NCBI GenBank assembly: GCA_022791135.1
Contig: JAAVYM010000059.1
Span: forward strand, 1-42,990
DNA from: Oscillibacter sp.
GTDB taxonomy: Bacteria > Bacillota > Clostridia > Oscillospirales > Oscillospiraceae
Reading direction: 5' to 3'
Length of the DNA: 42,990 bases
The translations under genes and the position numbers were made by a program. Numbering within the stretch: position 1 is the stretch's first letter; every line of letters starts with the position of its first letter. The notes under the pieces were generated by a model, which was not told where the DNA came from, did not search any database, and saw only the letters and a program-made list of their open reading frames with translations. Shown here piece by piece: positions 1 to 9,975 of the stretch.

Positions 1-50
1 TCGGGGGAGATGCGGGAGTGTATATGATAATCTGCCAGGTACATCGTTCG

Positions 51-1178
51 TCACTTCTTTTTCTTGAAAAATTTCTTTCGCTCCTCGAAGTTTCCGCTCT
101 CGCCCATGGCCTCCGCGAACTTTTTCAGCGCGTCCTTCTGCTCCCGGTTCAGGCCCTTGGGCGTTTCGATGTAAACGGTTACATACTGGTCGCCCCGGCC
201 CCGGCCGTTGATGGACGGAATTCCCTTGCCCTTGAGGCGGAAGGTTGCGCCGCTCTGGGTGCCCTCCGGAAGGTCATATTTCACGTTTCCGTCAATCGTC
301 GGGATTTCCAGTTCCGCCCCCAGCACGGCCTGGGTAAAGGTCACGGGCACTTTCAGCAGCACGGAGGTGCCCTCCCGGCGGAACAGCTCGTGAGGCCGTA
401 CCGCAATGGTAATCAGCAGGTCGCCCGCCGGGCCGCCGTTTTTCCCCGCGCTGCCCTGGCCCCGGATGGAAATGGTCTGACCATTGTCAATACCTGCGGG
501 GATGCTGGCCTGGATGGTCTTGCGGCCCCGGACGGTGCCCGCGCCCCGGCAGTCCTTGCAGGGCTGTTGAATAATCTTTCCCCGTCCGCCGCAGCGGGGA
601 CAGGCGGAAGTCGTGGCAAAAATACCCATCGGCGTCTGACGCCGCACCTGAACGGTGCCGGTGCCGTGGCACTCGGAACAGACCTCCGGCGCGGTGCCGG
701 GGGCGCAGCCGGTGCCCTGGCAGGTGGGACAGGCTTCCGCCCGTTCCACAGTGACGGATTTTTCGCAGCCGAAGGCCGCCTCCTCAAAGCTGATCGTAAG
801 AGACATGCGGATGCTCTCGCCCCGCTGGGGGGCGTTGGGATTGGCCCGGCGTCCGCCGCCGAACCCGCCGAAAAAGCTGCCGAAAAGGTCGCCCAGGTCT
901 CCGAAGTCGAAGCCGCCGTCAAAGCCGCCGCCTGCGCCGAAGTTCGGGTCAATGCCCGCGTGGCCGAACTGGTCGTAGCGGGCTTTTTTTCCGGCGTCGG
1001 ACAGCACCTCGTATGCCTCGTTGATTTCCTTGAACCGGGCCTCGGCGGCGGCGTCGCCGGGGTTGAGGTCCGGATGGTTTGCCTTTGCCAGCTTACGGTA
1101 TGCCTTTTTGATCTCCTCGTCCGTCGCGCCCTTTCCGACGCCCAGGACTTCATAATAATCGCGTTTCTGCTCTGCCAT
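51..1178 (-). CDS. dnaJ: Chaperone protein DnaJ (Hsp40)
   Basis: Co-chaperone that delivers unfolded clients to DnaK and stimulates its ATPase through the J domain. The 375-residue product shows the full type I layout: an N-terminal J domain with the HPD motif (HPDLNPGD, about residue 35), a Gly/Phe-rich linker (about 70-105), four zinc-binding CxxCxGxG repeats ([32 protein letters not shown]; about 140-205), then the client-binding C-terminal domain and a Lys-rich tail. An in-frame ATG lies four codons upstream, but GGAGG sits just before the second ATG at 1178, which is taken as the start. It is the last gene of the hrcA-grpE-dnaK-dnaJ operon, 100 bases after dnaK, so it should be heat-inducible through CIRCE. 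Identification is certain; only the start is open. Confidence 0.97.
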   Translation of the reverse strand: MAEQKRDYYEVLGVGKGATDEEIKKAYRKLAKANHPDLNPGDAAAEARFKEINEAYEVLSDAGKKARYDQFGHAGIDPNFGAGGGFDGGFDFGDLGDLFGSFFGGFGGGRRANPNAPQRGESIRMSLTISFEEAAFGCEKSVTVERAEACPTCQGTGCAPGTAPEVCSECHGTGTVQVRRQTPMGIFATTSACPRCGGRGKIIQQPCKDCRGAGTVRGRKTIQASIPAGIDNGQTISIRGQGSAGKNGGPAGDLLITIAVRPHELFRREGTSVLLKVPVTFTQAVLGAELEIPTIDGNVKYDLPEGTQSGATFRLKGKGIPSINGRGRGDQYVTVYIETPKGLNREQKDALKKFAEAMGESGNFEERKKFFKKKK

Positions 1179-1238
1179 AATTTCCTCCATCCAAATGGAT
1201 CATGGTTTCTTGTCAATTCCACAAAAGTCCCTATGCGC

Positions 1239-1274
1239 CATCAAAGGGGCGGGGATGTAAAACCCCCGTCCCCA
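1239..1274 (-). other. GC-rich hairpin between dnaK and dnaJ
   Basis: GGGGCGGGG (1246-1254) can pair with CCCCGTCCCC (1264-1273), leaving one bulged base. On the minus strand only three T follow, so it is a poor terminator. It could instead act as a processing or stability element that sets the dnaK to dnaJ ratio. That role is inference. Confidence 0.35.
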
Positions 1275-1290
1275 TGTATGCGGCGCGTGT

Positions 1291-3123
1291 TTACTTCTGT
1301 TCGTCGTCGTCCACTACCTTGTAGTCGGCGTCATAATATTGGCCGTCCTGCGAAGGACCGGCGTCCGGGCCGGGCTGTGCGCCCTGGGGATTCGCCTGCT
1401 GGTAGAGCTTTTCGCTTACGGCGTAAAACGCCTGGGTCAACGCCTCGGTATCCGCTTTGATTGCGGCGGTGTCGCTGCCCTTGAGGGTTTCCTTGAGCTT
1501 GTCGAGCGCGCCCTGAAGCTTGCCCTTGTCGTCGGCGGGAATCTTGTCGCCCATGTCCGCCAGGGTCTTTTCGCACTGATAGACCATCTGATCCGCCTGG
1601 TTGCGGGTTTCCACATCTTCCTTGAGCTTTTTGTCCTGAGCGGCGTACTGTTCCGCTTCCTTGACGGCCTTTTCAATGTCCTCCTTGCTCATGTTGGAGG
1701 AGGACGTAATGGTGATGTGCTGTTCCTGACCGGTGCCCAGGTCCTTGGCGGAGACCTCGACAATGCCGTTGGCGTCGATGTTGAAGGTCACTTCGATCTG
1801 GGGCACGCCGCGGCGGGCGGGCGCGATGCCGTCCAGGTGGAAGCGGCCCAGGGACTTGTTTGCGGCGGCCATCTCCCGTTCGCCCTGAAGAACGTTGACT
1901 TCCACGCTGGTCTGGTTGTCGGCGGCGGTGGAGAAGACCTGGCTCTTCTTCACGGGGATGGTGGTGTTGCGGTCAATCAGCTTGGTACACACGCCGCCGT
2001 AGGTCTCAATGCCCAGGGACAGCGGAGTCACGTCCAGCAGGAGAAGGCCCTTCACATCGCCGGTGAGAACGCCGGCCTGGAGCGCCGCGCCCATGGCGAC
2101 GCACTCGTCAGGGTTGATGCCCTTGAAGGGGTCGGAGCCGGTGAAGCTCTTCACGGCGTCCTGCACGGCGGGAATGCGGCTGGAGCCGCCCACCAGCAAA
2201 ACCTTGCTGAGGTCGGAGGGCTTCAGGCCCGCGTCGCTCATGGCCTGGCGCACGGGACCCATGGTGGCATCCACCAGGTGGCTGGTCAGCTCGTTGAACT
2301 TCGCCCGGCTGAGGGTGACGTCCAGATGCTTGGGACCGTTGGCGTCAGCGGTGATATAGGGGAGGTTGATGTTGCTGGTGGTGACGCCGGACAGCTCGAT
2401 CTTGGCCTTTTCAGCGGCCTCCTTCAGCCGCTGCATGGCAACCTTGTCGCTGGAGAGGTCCACGCCGTCGGTGCGCTTGAACTCGCCCACCAGCCACTTC
2501 ATGACGCACTCGTCAAAATCGTCACCGCCCAGGCGGTTGTTGCCGGCGGTAGCCAGGACCTCGATGACGCCGTCGTCAATGTCCAGAATGGACACGTCGA
2601 AAGTGCCGCCGCCCAGGTCGTATACCATGATCTTCTGGGTCTGCTCCTTGTCGACGCCGTAGGCCAGGGCCGCGGCGGTGGGTTCGTTGATGATGCGCTT
2701 GACGTCCAGACCGGCAATCTTGCCCGCGTCTTTAGTGGCCTGGCGCTGGGAGTCGGTAAAGTAGGCGGGAACGGTGATGACAGCCTCGGTGACAGTGCCG
2801 CCCAGATAGCTTTCGGCGTCCGCCTTCAGCTTCTGGAGGATCATGGCGCTGATCTCCTGGGGGGTGTAATTCTTCCCGTCGATACCCACCCGGTGGTCGC
2901 TGCCCATTTCCCGCTTGATGGAGGAGATGGTCCGGTCGGGGTTTGTGATGGCCTGTCGCTTTGCCACCTGGCCCACCATGCGCTCGCCGGTCTTGGAGAA
3001 GGCGACGACGGAGGGGGTGGTGCGGTTGCCCTCGGCGTTGGCGATGACGACGGCCTCGCCGCCCTCCATGACCGCCACGCAGGAGTTTGTGGTTCCTAAA
3101 TCGATACCGATAACTTTAGACAT
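1291..3123 (-). CDS. dnaK: Chaperone protein DnaK (Hsp70)
   Basis: ATP-driven cytoplasmic chaperone working with DnaJ and GrpE in protein folding and stress repair. The 610-residue product starts with the Hsp70 phosphate-1 motif ([14 protein letters not shown]). Other family marks are [11 protein letters not shown], the phosphate-2 motif [14 protein letters not shown] (about residue 170) and [13 protein letters not shown] (about 310). The linker into the substrate-binding domain reads [19 protein letters not shown]. The helical lid ends in a Gly/Gln/Asp-rich tail and a short acidic end ([10 protein letters not shown]). Length is typical for Firmicutes. A well-spaced GGAGG precedes the ATG. 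It sits 97 bases after grpE in the CIRCE-controlled operon. Confidence 0.98.
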   Translation of the reverse strand: MSKVIGIDLGTTNSCVAVMEGGEAVVIANAEGNRTTPSVVAFSKTGERMVGQVAKRQAITNPDRTISSIKREMGSDHRVGIDGKNYTPQEISAMILQKLKADAESYLGGTVTEAVITVPAYFTDSQRQATKDAGKIAGLDVKRIINEPTAAALAYGVDKEQTQKIMVYDLGGGTFDVSILDIDDGVIEVLATAGNNRLGGDDFDECVMKWLVGEFKRTDGVDLSSDKVAMQRLKEAAEKAKIELSGVTTSNINLPYITADANGPKHLDVTLSRAKFNELTSHLVDATMGPVRQAMSDAGLKPSDLSKVLLVGGSSRIPAVQDAVKSFTGSDPFKGINPDECVAMGAALQAGVLTGDVKGLLLLDVTPLSLGIETYGGVCTKLIDRNTTIPVKKSQVFSTAADNQTSVEVNVLQGEREMAAANKSLGRFHLDGIAPARRGVPQIEVTFNIDANGIVEVSAKDLGTGQEQHITITSSSNMSKEDIEKAVKEAEQYAAQDKKLKEDVETRNQADQMVYQCEKTLADMGDKIPADDKGKLQGALDKLKETLKGSDTAAIKADTEALTQAFYAVSEKLYQQANPQGAQPGPDAGPSQDGQYYDADYKVVDDDEQK

Positions 3124-3220
3124 AATGATTGCCTCCTAAATCTATGAAAATATTGGAAACTATTTTACTTCCATTCTATGCTGGGGTTCCGCGCCTCGGA
3201 GCCGGTTTTCAGCGGGACTC

Positions 3221-3805
3221 CTAGTTTGCCACCTGGACCACAGCGTGCCGGATGACCTTCTCCCCCAGGAGGAAGCCCGCCTGGAAGACCTGGGCCACCT
3301 CGTTTTCGCCGAGATTCTCGTCGTCGATGTGCATAACGGCCTCGTGCCGCTCCGGGTCGAAGGGCTGGCCCTGGGCCGCGATTTCCTCCACACCCAGCTT
3401 TTTCAGCAGCTCCTTGTACTGGGCAAAGATCATCTCCAGGCCCTTTTTGTGGGCGTCGTCCTCGCCGCCGGGGGCGCCGGCCGCCCGCTCCAGATTGTCG
3501 TACACCGCCAGGAACTCCCGGATGGTGTTGGCCTTGGCGTCTTGATAGAGGGTTTCCTTTTCCTTGGCGGTGCGCTTGCGATAGTTGTCGTACTCGGCGG
3601 CCAGGCGGGCGAACTGGTCCTTCATGGTCTCCAGCTGCTTCACCGCCTGCTCCATCTGCTCCACCTGTTCCCGGGTGAAGGTGACGCTGCCCTTTTCCTT
3701 TTTCTTTTTGCCCTTGGGGGCCTTTTCCGCCGGCTCCTCGGGCTGGACCTCCGGGGTTTCGGTCTCCGGAGCCTCCTCCTGGGGCTGCTTGATTTCTTCG
3801 CTCAT
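3221..3805 (-). CDS. grpE: Nucleotide exchange factor GrpE
   Basis: Exchanges ADP for ATP on DnaK. The 194-residue protein has an acidic Glu/Pro-rich N-terminus (about 1-30), a Lys-rich stretch, and then a long coiled coil. The GrpE core follows, with EYDNYRKRTAKEKE (about residue 71) and ending in the family motif around EVAQVFQAGFLLGEKVIRHAVVQVA. Its ATG overlaps the hrcA stop (ATGA), which indicates translational coupling. It is the second gene of the heat-shock operon. Confidence 0.97.
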   Translation of the reverse strand: MSEEIKQPQEEAPETETPEVQPEEPAEKAPKGKKKKEKGSVTFTREQVEQMEQAVKQLETMKDQFARLAAEYDNYRKRTAKEKETLYQDAKANTIREFLAVYDNLERAAGAPGGEDDAHKKGLEMIFAQYKELLKKLGVEEIAAQGQPFDPERHEAVMHIDDENLGENEVAQVFQAGFLLGEKVIRHAVVQVAN

Positions 3806-4857
3806 GTCTGATCCTCCTTCGGGGGTAATTCCTGTTTTCCAAACAATCTCGTCAGCCCCTCGGCAAAGCCGGAGAGCCGTGCGGCCACCGCCGCGTAGTC
3901 CATCCGCGTGGGACCCACCACGCCGATGAGTCCCCGCATATTGTCTCCGATATCATAGCTGGCCACCACGACGCTGGTGTCTTTCAACACCTCGCTGACG
4001 TTTTCCGGGCCGATCAGGATCTCCATGGGCCGGTGCTCCGGCATGGGAAGCTCCTCCTTGCTGTCGGCCAGGAAGCTCATCAGCTGATGGGCCTTGTCGG
4101 CGTCCCGGAACTCGGGGAGCTTTAAAAGCTGGCTGGCTCCGGCGGTGACGATTTCCCGCTGTCCCGCCTCCTCCAGGACGTCCGCCGCGTAGCTCACGGC
4201 CTGGGACAGCAGCAGGAACTGCTGGGGCGCAACCTGGTCTGCCAGGTTCATCAGCCGCTGGTGCATTTCGTCGGGGGAGGCGGCGGTAAAATGGCTGTTC
4301 AGCAAACCGACTACCCCGGGCATCTGCTCCGGCTCCATCTTGAGCTGCATCCGCAGCAGCTGGCTCTTCACCCGGCTGTCGCTGGTCATCATGACCAGGA
4401 TGCAGCTTCGCTCGTCCACCGGCAGCAGCTCAAAGCGCCGGGCGGCAACGCTGCTCTTCCGGGCAGCGGTGGCGTAGGCGGGGTAGCGCACCAGGGCGGA
4501 TACCGCCCGGCCCGCCTGGCTGAGCAGGCGGTCCAGCTCCTCCATTTTCAGCTGGAGGGACTGGTTGATGCGTTCGGTCTCCGCCAGAGACAGGCGCTGC
4601 TCCTCCATCAGCTCGTTGACGTAGAGGCGGTAGCCCTTGGGGGATGGCCGCCGCCCGGCGGAGGTGTGTGGCTGCTCGAGGTAGCCCATCTCGGTCAAAT
4701 CGGACAGCTCGTTGCGAATGGTGGCGGAGCTGACGCTGCCGCCCATCTTGGCGGCGATGGCCTTGGACCCCACCGGCTCGGCGGTGCGGATGTAATCCTC
4801 TACCACGACTTTCAATATTTGCCGTTTTCGGTCCGAAAGCTCCACCATGCCCGCCAC
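3802..4857 (-). CDS. hrcA: Heat-inducible transcription repressor HrcA
   Basis: Repressor of class I heat-shock genes that binds CIRCE and is kept active by GroEL in the family's known model. The 351-residue protein begins with a winged-helix domain (LSDRKRQILKVVVEDYIRTA, then VSSATIRNELSDLTEMGYLEQPHTSAGRRPS; about residues 6-70). The HrcA GAF-like core follows, with conserved C-terminal text SVVVASYDIGDNMRGLIGVVGPTRMDY. It is first in the operon, and a perfect CIRCE lies 32 bases before its ATG, so it should repress itself and the grpE-dnaK-dnaJ genes. Confidence 0.97.
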   Translation of the reverse strand: MAGMVELSDRKRQILKVVVEDYIRTAEPVGSKAIAAKMGGSVSSATIRNELSDLTEMGYLEQPHTSAGRRPSPKGYRLYVNELMEEQRLSLAETERINQSLQLKMEELDRLLSQAGRAVSALVRYPAYATAARKSSVAARRFELLPVDERSCILVMMTSDSRVKSQLLRMQLKMEPEQMPGVVGLLNSHFTAASPDEMHQRLMNLADQVAPQQFLLLSQAVSYAADVLEEAGQREIVTAGASQLLKLPEFRDADKAHQLMSFLADSKEELPMPEHRPMEILIGPENVSEVLKDTSVVVASYDIGDNMRGLIGVVGPTRMDYAAVAARLSGFAEGLTRLFGKQELPPKEDQT

Positions 4858-4888
4858 CTGTCCGTTTCTGGATTCAAATTCTCAGACT

Positions 4889-4915
4889 TTAGCACTCCTT
4901 TTGCTGGAGTGCTAA
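4889..4915 (-). promoter_or_regulatory. CIRCE operator for HrcA
   Basis: A perfect inverted repeat, TTAGCACTC (4889-4897), nine spacer bases, then GAGTGCTAA (4907-4915), equal to the CIRCE consensus. It lies between the promoter and hrcA and covers the expected transcription start. Confidence 0.97.
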
Positions 4916-4919
4916 AGCG

Positions 4920-4948
4920 AGTTTACCACTGGAGCCAATCCTTGTCAA
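4920..4948 (-). promoter_or_regulatory. Sigma-A promoter of the hrcA operon
   Basis: On the minus strand a consensus -35 TTGACA (4948-4943) is followed after exactly 17 bases by TAAACT (4925-4920). The start point would fall inside CIRCE, the usual arrangement for direct repression by HrcA. Confidence 0.8.
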
Positions 4949-5107
4949 TGGATGGATATAAACAAATTGTAAACAAACAGAGACATATTTTTAAACAGTG
5001 TCTTTTTCTGAGAAACAACCGTGGAAGCGCCAAAAAATCTGGAAAAAAAACTGTAAATTTCATCGCCCAACCAGTTTTGCGGTGTAGATTTTTGGGAAGG
5101 TCTGTGC

Positions 5108-5113
5108 TATGCT
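5108..5113 (+). promoter_or_regulatory. Possible extended -10 for the aminotransferase gene
   Basis: TATGCT preceded by TG and one base, 56 bases before the chosen start codon. The hexamer 17 bases upstream (TAGATT) is a poor -35, so this is only a candidate. The AT-rich stretch from 4950 to 5100 shows no gene. Confidence 0.3.
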
Positions 5114-5168
5114 TTTAAAGAGATTTTTCAGGCGCGGGATGCGCCTTGGAGAGGAAGGAGAAATATTT

Positions 5169-6329
5169 ATGTCGTTTGTATCCGAGAAGAGCAAAGCCAC
5201 CCCCCGCTCTGTAATCCGGGAGATGTTCGCCATGCAGACCGGACTGGACAACCTGGTCAGCTTTGCCCTGGGCGAACCGGACTTCACCACCCCTACTCAC
5301 ATTATTGAAGCTGCAGCGGAGTCCTTCCACCGGGGGGAGACCCATTACACTCCCAACGCCGGCATTCCCGCCCTGCGGGAGGCCATTGCCCGCTCCTATC
5401 AGGAGCGGGGGCTGGACTACCGCCCGGAGGAGATCCTGGTGGGCGCGGGGGCCATCAGCGTGCTGTGCCTGGCCTGCACCGCCGTGCTGGACATCGGGGA
5501 CGAGGTGCTTTTGCCGGACCCCGGCTGGGCCAATTATCAGGGCCTGATGATGCAGGTGGGGGCCAAGCCCGTCCCCGTCCGGGTGTCGGAGGAGAACGGG
5601 TTCATGTACGACGTGGCGGACCTCCGGGCCGCCGTCACGCCCAGGACGAAGCTCATTGTGTTGAACTTCCCGTCCAACCCCACCGGCGGCGTGGCCGACA
5701 CGGAGAACCTGCGCCAAATTGCGGAGCTGGCCAAAGAAAAGGACCTCTATATCCTCACGGACGAGATTTATCACGAGCTGCTGTGGACCGGAGAACCCTA
5801 TACCAGCATCGCCTCTTTCCCCAGCATGAAGGAGCGGACCATCGTGGTTGACGGTTTTTCGAAGAAATATGCCATGACCGGCTTCCGCCTGGGCTGGGGC
5901 GCCGCCCCGGAGGAGGTCACCGCCACCATGACCAAACTGGTGGAAAACGTTCTCTCCTCCGTCAACGAGGGCGTTCAGTGGGCGGGCGTAGCCGCCCTCA
6001 CCGGGGATCAGAGCTGCGTGACGGAGATGCTGGACCACTACCGCCGCCGCCGGGAGATCATCGTGGAGGGGCTGAACAGCATCGAACGGGTGCACTGCCT
6101 GCCTCCCAAGGGTGCGTTTTACGCCTTCCCCAACATCTCCCAGACGGGCCTCGGCTCCCGGGAGTTTGCCATCCGGCTGCTCCAGGAGACCCACACGGTG
6201 GTGGTCCCCGGCGTGGGCTTCGGCCAGGGGGGCGAGGGCTTCATCCGCATCTCCTACGCCACAAGCGAGGAAAACATCCGGGAGGGGCTGCGCCGCATCA
6301 AGAAATTCGTCGAGAGCCTCCCCGGCTGA
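5169..6329 (+). CDS. Class I/II pyridoxal-phosphate aminotransferase
   Basis: Cytoplasmic aminotransferase that probably moves an amino group between an amino acid and a 2-oxo acid. The 386-residue protein shows the fold-type I aspartate-aminotransferase pattern: SFALGEPDFTTP near the N-terminus, YTPNAGIPALREAIA, LNFPSNPTGG before the PLP-contacting residues, TDEIYHELLW with the PLP Asp and Tyr, and DGFSKKYAMTGFRLGW holding the Schiff-base lysine. FIRISYA near the end carries the carboxylate-binding Arg. A start 60 bases upstream is possible in frame, but AAGGAG sits eight bases before the ATG at 5169. The amino acid specificity cannot be read from sequence; aspartate, alanine or aromatic amino acids are all possible. 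It lies alone between the heat-shock operon and nifJ. Confidence 0.9.
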   Translation: MSFVSEKSKATPRSVIREMFAMQTGLDNLVSFALGEPDFTTPTHIIEAAAESFHRGETHYTPNAGIPALREAIARSYQERGLDYRPEEILVGAGAISVLCLACTAVLDIGDEVLLPDPGWANYQGLMMQVGAKPVPVRVSEENGFMYDVADLRAAVTPRTKLIVLNFPSNPTGGVADTENLRQIAELAKEKDLYILTDEIYHELLWTGEPYTSIASFPSMKERTIVVDGFSKKYAMTGFRLGWGAAPEEVTATMTKLVENVLSSVNEGVQWAGVAALTGDQSCVTEMLDHYRRRREIIVEGLNSIERVHCLPPKGAFYAFPNISQTGLGSREFAIRLLQETHTVVVPGVGFGQGGEGFIRISYATSEENIREGLRRIKKFVESLPG

Positions 6330-6340
6330 CGACCGGCAAA

Positions 6341-6359
6341 GGCCCCCCGAAGCGGGGCC
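6341..6359 (+). other. Short GC hairpin after the aminotransferase gene
   Basis: GGCCCC (6341-6346) pairs with GGGGCC (6354-6359). No T-run follows, so it is not a convincing intrinsic terminator; the nifJ start is 78 bases away. Confidence 0.25.
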
Positions 6360-6437
6360 GCAAGCAGCCGGAAAGCGCCCGGGGGTTCTGCGCCATAATG
6401 AACCATTCCAAATTCCGCAAGGAGAAAGGAAGCCTGT

Positions 6438-9400
6438 ATGTCCAAAAAAACATTCGCCGTCATGGACGGCAACACCGCCGCGGCCTACGCCTCTTATGCC
6501 TTCACCGAGGTAGCGGCCATTTACCCCATCACCCCTTCGTCCACCATGGCTGAGAAGGTGGACGAGTGGGCCGCAAAGGGAAAGAAAAACGTCTTCGGCA
6601 AGCCAGTAGAGGTCATTGAGATGCAGTCCGAGGCCGGCGCGGCGGGAACCTGCCATGGCTCCCTCCAGGCCGGCGCCCTGACCACCACCTACACCGCCTC
6701 CCAGGGGCTGCTGCTGATGATCCCGCCCATGTACAAAATCGGCGGCGAGTTCCTGCCCGGCGTGTTCCACGTCTCCTGCCGCACGGTCAGCGCCCATGCC
6801 CTGTCCATCTTCGGCGACCACTCCGACGCCATGAGCTGCCGGATGACCGGCTTCGGCATGCTGATGTCCGCCTCCCCCCAGGAGGCGATGGACCTGGGCG
6901 CGGTGGCTCACCTGTCCGCCATCGGCGGGCGCTATGCCTTCATGCACTGCTTCGACGGCTTCCGCACCTCTCATGAGATGCAGCGCATCGAGACCTTGGA
7001 TTATGACGATCTGGAGGCCCTCATCGACCAAAAGCAGCTCCAAGCCTTCCGGAAGAACGCCCTGAACCCGGAGCACCCCTGCACCCGGGGCACCACGGTG
7101 AACCCGGACATCTTCTTCCAGTGCCGGGAGGGCGCCAACGAAAAGGTCGACGCCATCCCCGGCGTGGTGCAGCACTACATGGACGAGATCAACCGCCTCA
7201 CCGGGCGAAATTACCAGCTCTTTAACTACCACGGCGCGCCGGACGCCGAGGAGGTGGTGGTGGTCATGTGCTCCGCCGCCGAGACCGTTCGGGAAACCGT
7301 GGACTACCTGAACGCCCACGGCCGGAAGGTGGGTATGGTCCAGGTCCACTTGTACCGCCCCTTCTCCGTGGCCCACTTCGCCGCCGCCATCCCCGCCAGC
7401 TGCAAGAAGGTTGCCGTGCTGGACCGGACCAAGGAGGCGGGCGGAGCCGGCGAGCCGCTGTATCTGGACGTGCAGACTGCCCTGCTCCAGTCCGGGCGGC
7501 GGGACGTGACCGTCGTGGGAGGCCGCTACGGCCTCAGCTCCAAGGACACCACGCCGGGCCAGATCGTGGCCGTCTTTGACAACCTCCGCCGGGACGAGCC
7601 AAAAAACAACTTCACCATCGGCATTGAAGACGACGTGACCTTCACCTCCCTTCCCTGTCCGGAGGTGGTGCTGGACCATCCCGGCCAGACGGCGTGCAAG
7701 ATCTGGGGCGTAGGCGGCGACGGCACCGTGGGGGCCAACAAGAACGCCATCACCACCATCGGCCTCACCGCCGGGAAGTACGCCCAGGCGTATTTTGCCT
7801 ATGACTCCATGAAATCCGGCGGCCTGACCCAGAGCCACCTTCGCTTCGGGGACCAGCCCATTCACTCCACCTACCTGGTCTCCGCCGCGGATTTCGTGGG
7901 CTGCCATGCACCCACCTACGTCCAAAAGTACGACACCACCGCCGATTTGAAAGACGGCGGCGTCTACCTTTTGAACTGCCCCTGGTCCCCGGAGGAGCTG
8001 GACAGACGTCTCCCGGCCAAGATGCGGCGGGACCTGTGCCAAAAGCACGCCCGGTTCTATATCATGGACGCGTCCAAGCTGGCCCGGGAGCTGGGCCTGG
8101 GGAACCGGATCAACACGATTTTGCAGGCCGCCTTCTTCCAGCTGACCCAGGTGATCCCCACCGACCTGGCTGTCAGCGAGATGAAGCGGGGCAATTACAA
8201 CAGCTACTTCAAAAAGGGCGGGCAGGAGATCGTGGATCTGAATGACCGGGCCGCGGACGCCGGACTCAGCGGCATGACCCAGGTGGAGATCCCCGCCGCC
8301 TGGGCCGGCGCACAGGACGGCGAGCCGGAGGTCCTGAAGGGCACGCCCTTCGTGCAGGAGATCGTCGTCCCCATGGACCGCCAGCAGGGCGACAAGCTGC
8401 CCGTGTCCCTCTTTAAGAAGCACAACTGCCTGGACGGCACCTGGGAAAACGGCACCACCGCCTATTCCAAGCGCGGCGTGGCGGTGTCGGTGCCCCGGTG
8501 GGACCCGGAGAAGTGCATCCAGTGCAGCCGCTGTGCCATGGCCTGTCCCCACGCGGCCATCCGCCCGGTGCTGCTGACGGCGGAGGAGCTGTCCACCGCG
8601 CCGGCGTCCTTCGCCGCCGTTCCCGCCAAGGGAATGGGCGGAAAGGGCTACTCCTTCCGGATGCAGGTCTCCCCTTACGACTGCCTGGGCTGCGGCGTGT
8701 GCCTCACCGCCTGCCCCGCCCAGGGCGCGCTGGAAATGGCCCCCTTCGAGGAGGAGCGGACCCAGCAGGAGAACTTCGACCGCTTCGCCATGGACGAGGA
8801 CTACCTCAAGCCCGACGCCATCAGCGATAAGACGGTCAAAAGCATCCAGTTCGCAAAGCCCTACTTCCAGTTCTCCGCCGCCTGCGCTGGCTGCGCGGAG
8901 ACCACGTACATCAAGCTGGTCACCCAGCTCTTTGGCAGCCGCATGTACATCGGCAACGCCTCCGGCTGCTCCTCGGCCTACGGCGGAGCCATGCCCATGA
9001 CGCCCTATGCCTACGACAAGCGCGGCTTCGGCCCCGCCTGGGCCATGAGCCTCTTCGAGGACAACGCCGAGTACGCCTACGGCTTCCTCCGGGCCCACGA
9101 CGCCGTCCATGGGGAGATTCTCCTCCGGCTGGAGGCGCTGCGGGACAAGGGCGTGGCAGCGGAGGCCGTGTCGGATTACCTGGAGCGCTGGTCCGACGCC
9201 GCCGCTACCCGCCAGGTCAGCGACGCCCTCATTGCTGCCCTGGAGTCCGCGCCCGCCACGGAGGAGGGGGCCTTCGTCCTCCAGAACCGGGAGTATCTGA
9301 CGAAGAAGTCTGTCTGGGCCTTCGGCGGGGACGGCTGGGCCTATGACATCGGCTTTGGCGGCATCGACCACGTGCTGGCCCAGAACCGGGACGTGAACAT

Positions 9401-9959
9401 GCTGGTGATGGATACGGAGGTCTACTCCAACACCGGCGGGCAGTCCTCCAAGGCCACCCCTGCCGCCGCCGTGGCGAAATTCGCCGCCGGAGGCAAGGAG
9501 GTCAAGAAGAAGGACCTGGGCGCCATCGCCATGAGCTACGGCTATATTTACGTGGCCCAGGTGGCCATGGGCTACGACCAGGCCCAGACCCTGAAGGCCA
9601 TCCGGGAGGCGGAGTCCTATCCCGGCCCGTCCCTGGTCATCGCCTACTGCCCCTGCCTGGAGCACGGCATCAAGGCCGGCATGGGCTGCACCCAGACGGA
9701 GATGAAAAAGGCGGTGGAGTGTGGCTATTGGCATCTGTACCGCTATGACCCCCGGCGGGCCGCTGAGGGGAAGAACCCCTTCCAGCTGGATTCCCCCGCG
9801 CCGGACACGGAGAAACTGATGGATTACCTCCAGGGCGAGAACCGCTACGCCTCTTTGCGCATCAACTTCCCCCAGCGGGCGGAGGCGCTCTACCAAAAGA
9901 CCGCTCAGGATGCAAAAGAGCGTTATGAAAAATACCGAAAGTTGTCAGAGGAGAACTGA
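6438..9959 (+). CDS. nifJ: Pyruvate:ferredoxin (flavodoxin) oxidoreductase
   Basis: Oxidatively decarboxylates pyruvate with CoA to acetyl-CoA and CO2, reducing ferredoxin: the central step of fermentative energy metabolism. At 1173 residues it is the one-chain homodimeric enzyme with all domains fused. Domain I starts MDGNTAAAYASYAFTEVAAIYPITPSS (the substrate Thr is in YPITPSS). A CoA-binding/gamma domain lies at about 415-650. A ferredoxin insert carries two 4Fe-4S motifs, CIQCSRCAMACP and CLGCGVCLTACP (about 695-765). The C-terminal thiamine-diphosphate domain has CAGCAETTYIKL and GDGWAYDIGFGGIDHVL, then NTGGQSSKATP. GAGAAAGGA precedes the start. The reading frame is unbroken. No clear promoter was found between 6330 and 6437. 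It should supply low-potential ferredoxin to reductases such as the double-cubane system further along. Confidence 0.97.
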   Translation: MSKKTFAVMDGNTAAAYASYAFTEVAAIYPITPSSTMAEKVDEWAAKGKKNVFGKPVEVIEMQSEAGAAGTCHGSLQAGALTTTYTASQGLLLMIPPMYKIGGEFLPGVFHVSCRTVSAHALSIFGDHSDAMSCRMTGFGMLMSASPQEAMDLGAVAHLSAIGGRYAFMHCFDGFRTSHEMQRIETLDYDDLEALIDQKQLQAFRKNALNPEHPCTRGTTVNPDIFFQCREGANEKVDAIPGVVQHYMDEINRLTGRNYQLFNYHGAPDAEEVVVVMCSAAETVRETVDYLNAHGRKVGMVQVHLYRPFSVAHFAAAIPASCKKVAVLDRTKEAGGAGEPLYLDVQTALLQSGRRDVTVVGGRYGLSSKDTTPGQIVAVFDNLRRDEPKNNFTIGIEDDVTFTSLPCPEVVLDHPGQTACKIWGVGGDGTVGANKNAITTIGLTAGKYAQAYFAYDSMKSGGLTQSHLRFGDQPIHSTYLVSAADFVGCHAPTYVQKYDTTADLKDGGVYLLNCPWSPEELDRRLPAKMRRDLCQKHARFYIMDASKLARELGLGNRINTILQAAFFQLTQVIPTDLAVSEMKRGNYNSYFKKGGQEIVDLNDRAADAGLSGMTQVEIPAAWAGAQDGEPEVLKGTPFVQEIVVPMDRQQGDKLPVSLFKKHNCLDGTWENGTTAYSKRGVAVSVPRWDPEKCIQCSRCAMACPHAAIRPVLLTAEELSTAPASFAAVPAKGMGGKGYSFRMQVSPYDCLGCGVCLTACPAQGALEMAPFEEERTQQENFDRFAMDEDYLKPDAISDKTVKSIQFAKPYFQFSAACAGCAETTYIKLVTQLFGSRMYIGNASGCSSAYGGAMPMTPYAYDKRGFGPAWAMSLFEDNAEYAYGFLRAHDAVHGEILLRLEALRDKGVAAEAVSDYLERWSDAAATRQVSDALIAALESAPATEEGAFVLQNREYLTKKSVWAFGGDGWAYDIGFGGIDHVLAQNRDVNMLVMDTEVYSNTGGQSSKATPAAAVAKFAAGGKEVKKKDLGAIAMSYGYIYVAQVAMGYDQAQTLKAIREAESYPGPSLVIAYCPCLEHGIKAGMGCTQTEMKKAVECGYWHLYRYDPRRAAEGKNPFQLDSPAPDTEKLMDYLQGENRYASLRINFPQRAEALYQKTAQDAKERYEKYRKLSEEN

Positions 9960-9975
9960 AACTAATAAAAAACCC

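Noticed and set aside
1339..3099. A 586-codon plus-strand frame opposite dnaK
   Set aside because: Antisense shadow of dnaK with biased Gly/Val/Leu composition; dnaK is unmistakable.
4960..4985. A second MITE end (ATTGTAAACAAACAGAG)
   Set aside because: It resembles the MITE terminus only over about ten AT-rich bases and has no partner repeat.
5115..9896. A 1593-codon open frame on the minus strand opposite the aminotransferase and nifJ genes
   Set aside because: It is the antisense reflection of GC-rich codon use in nifJ. It has low-complexity Gly/His/Val composition, no ribosome site and no recognisable domain.
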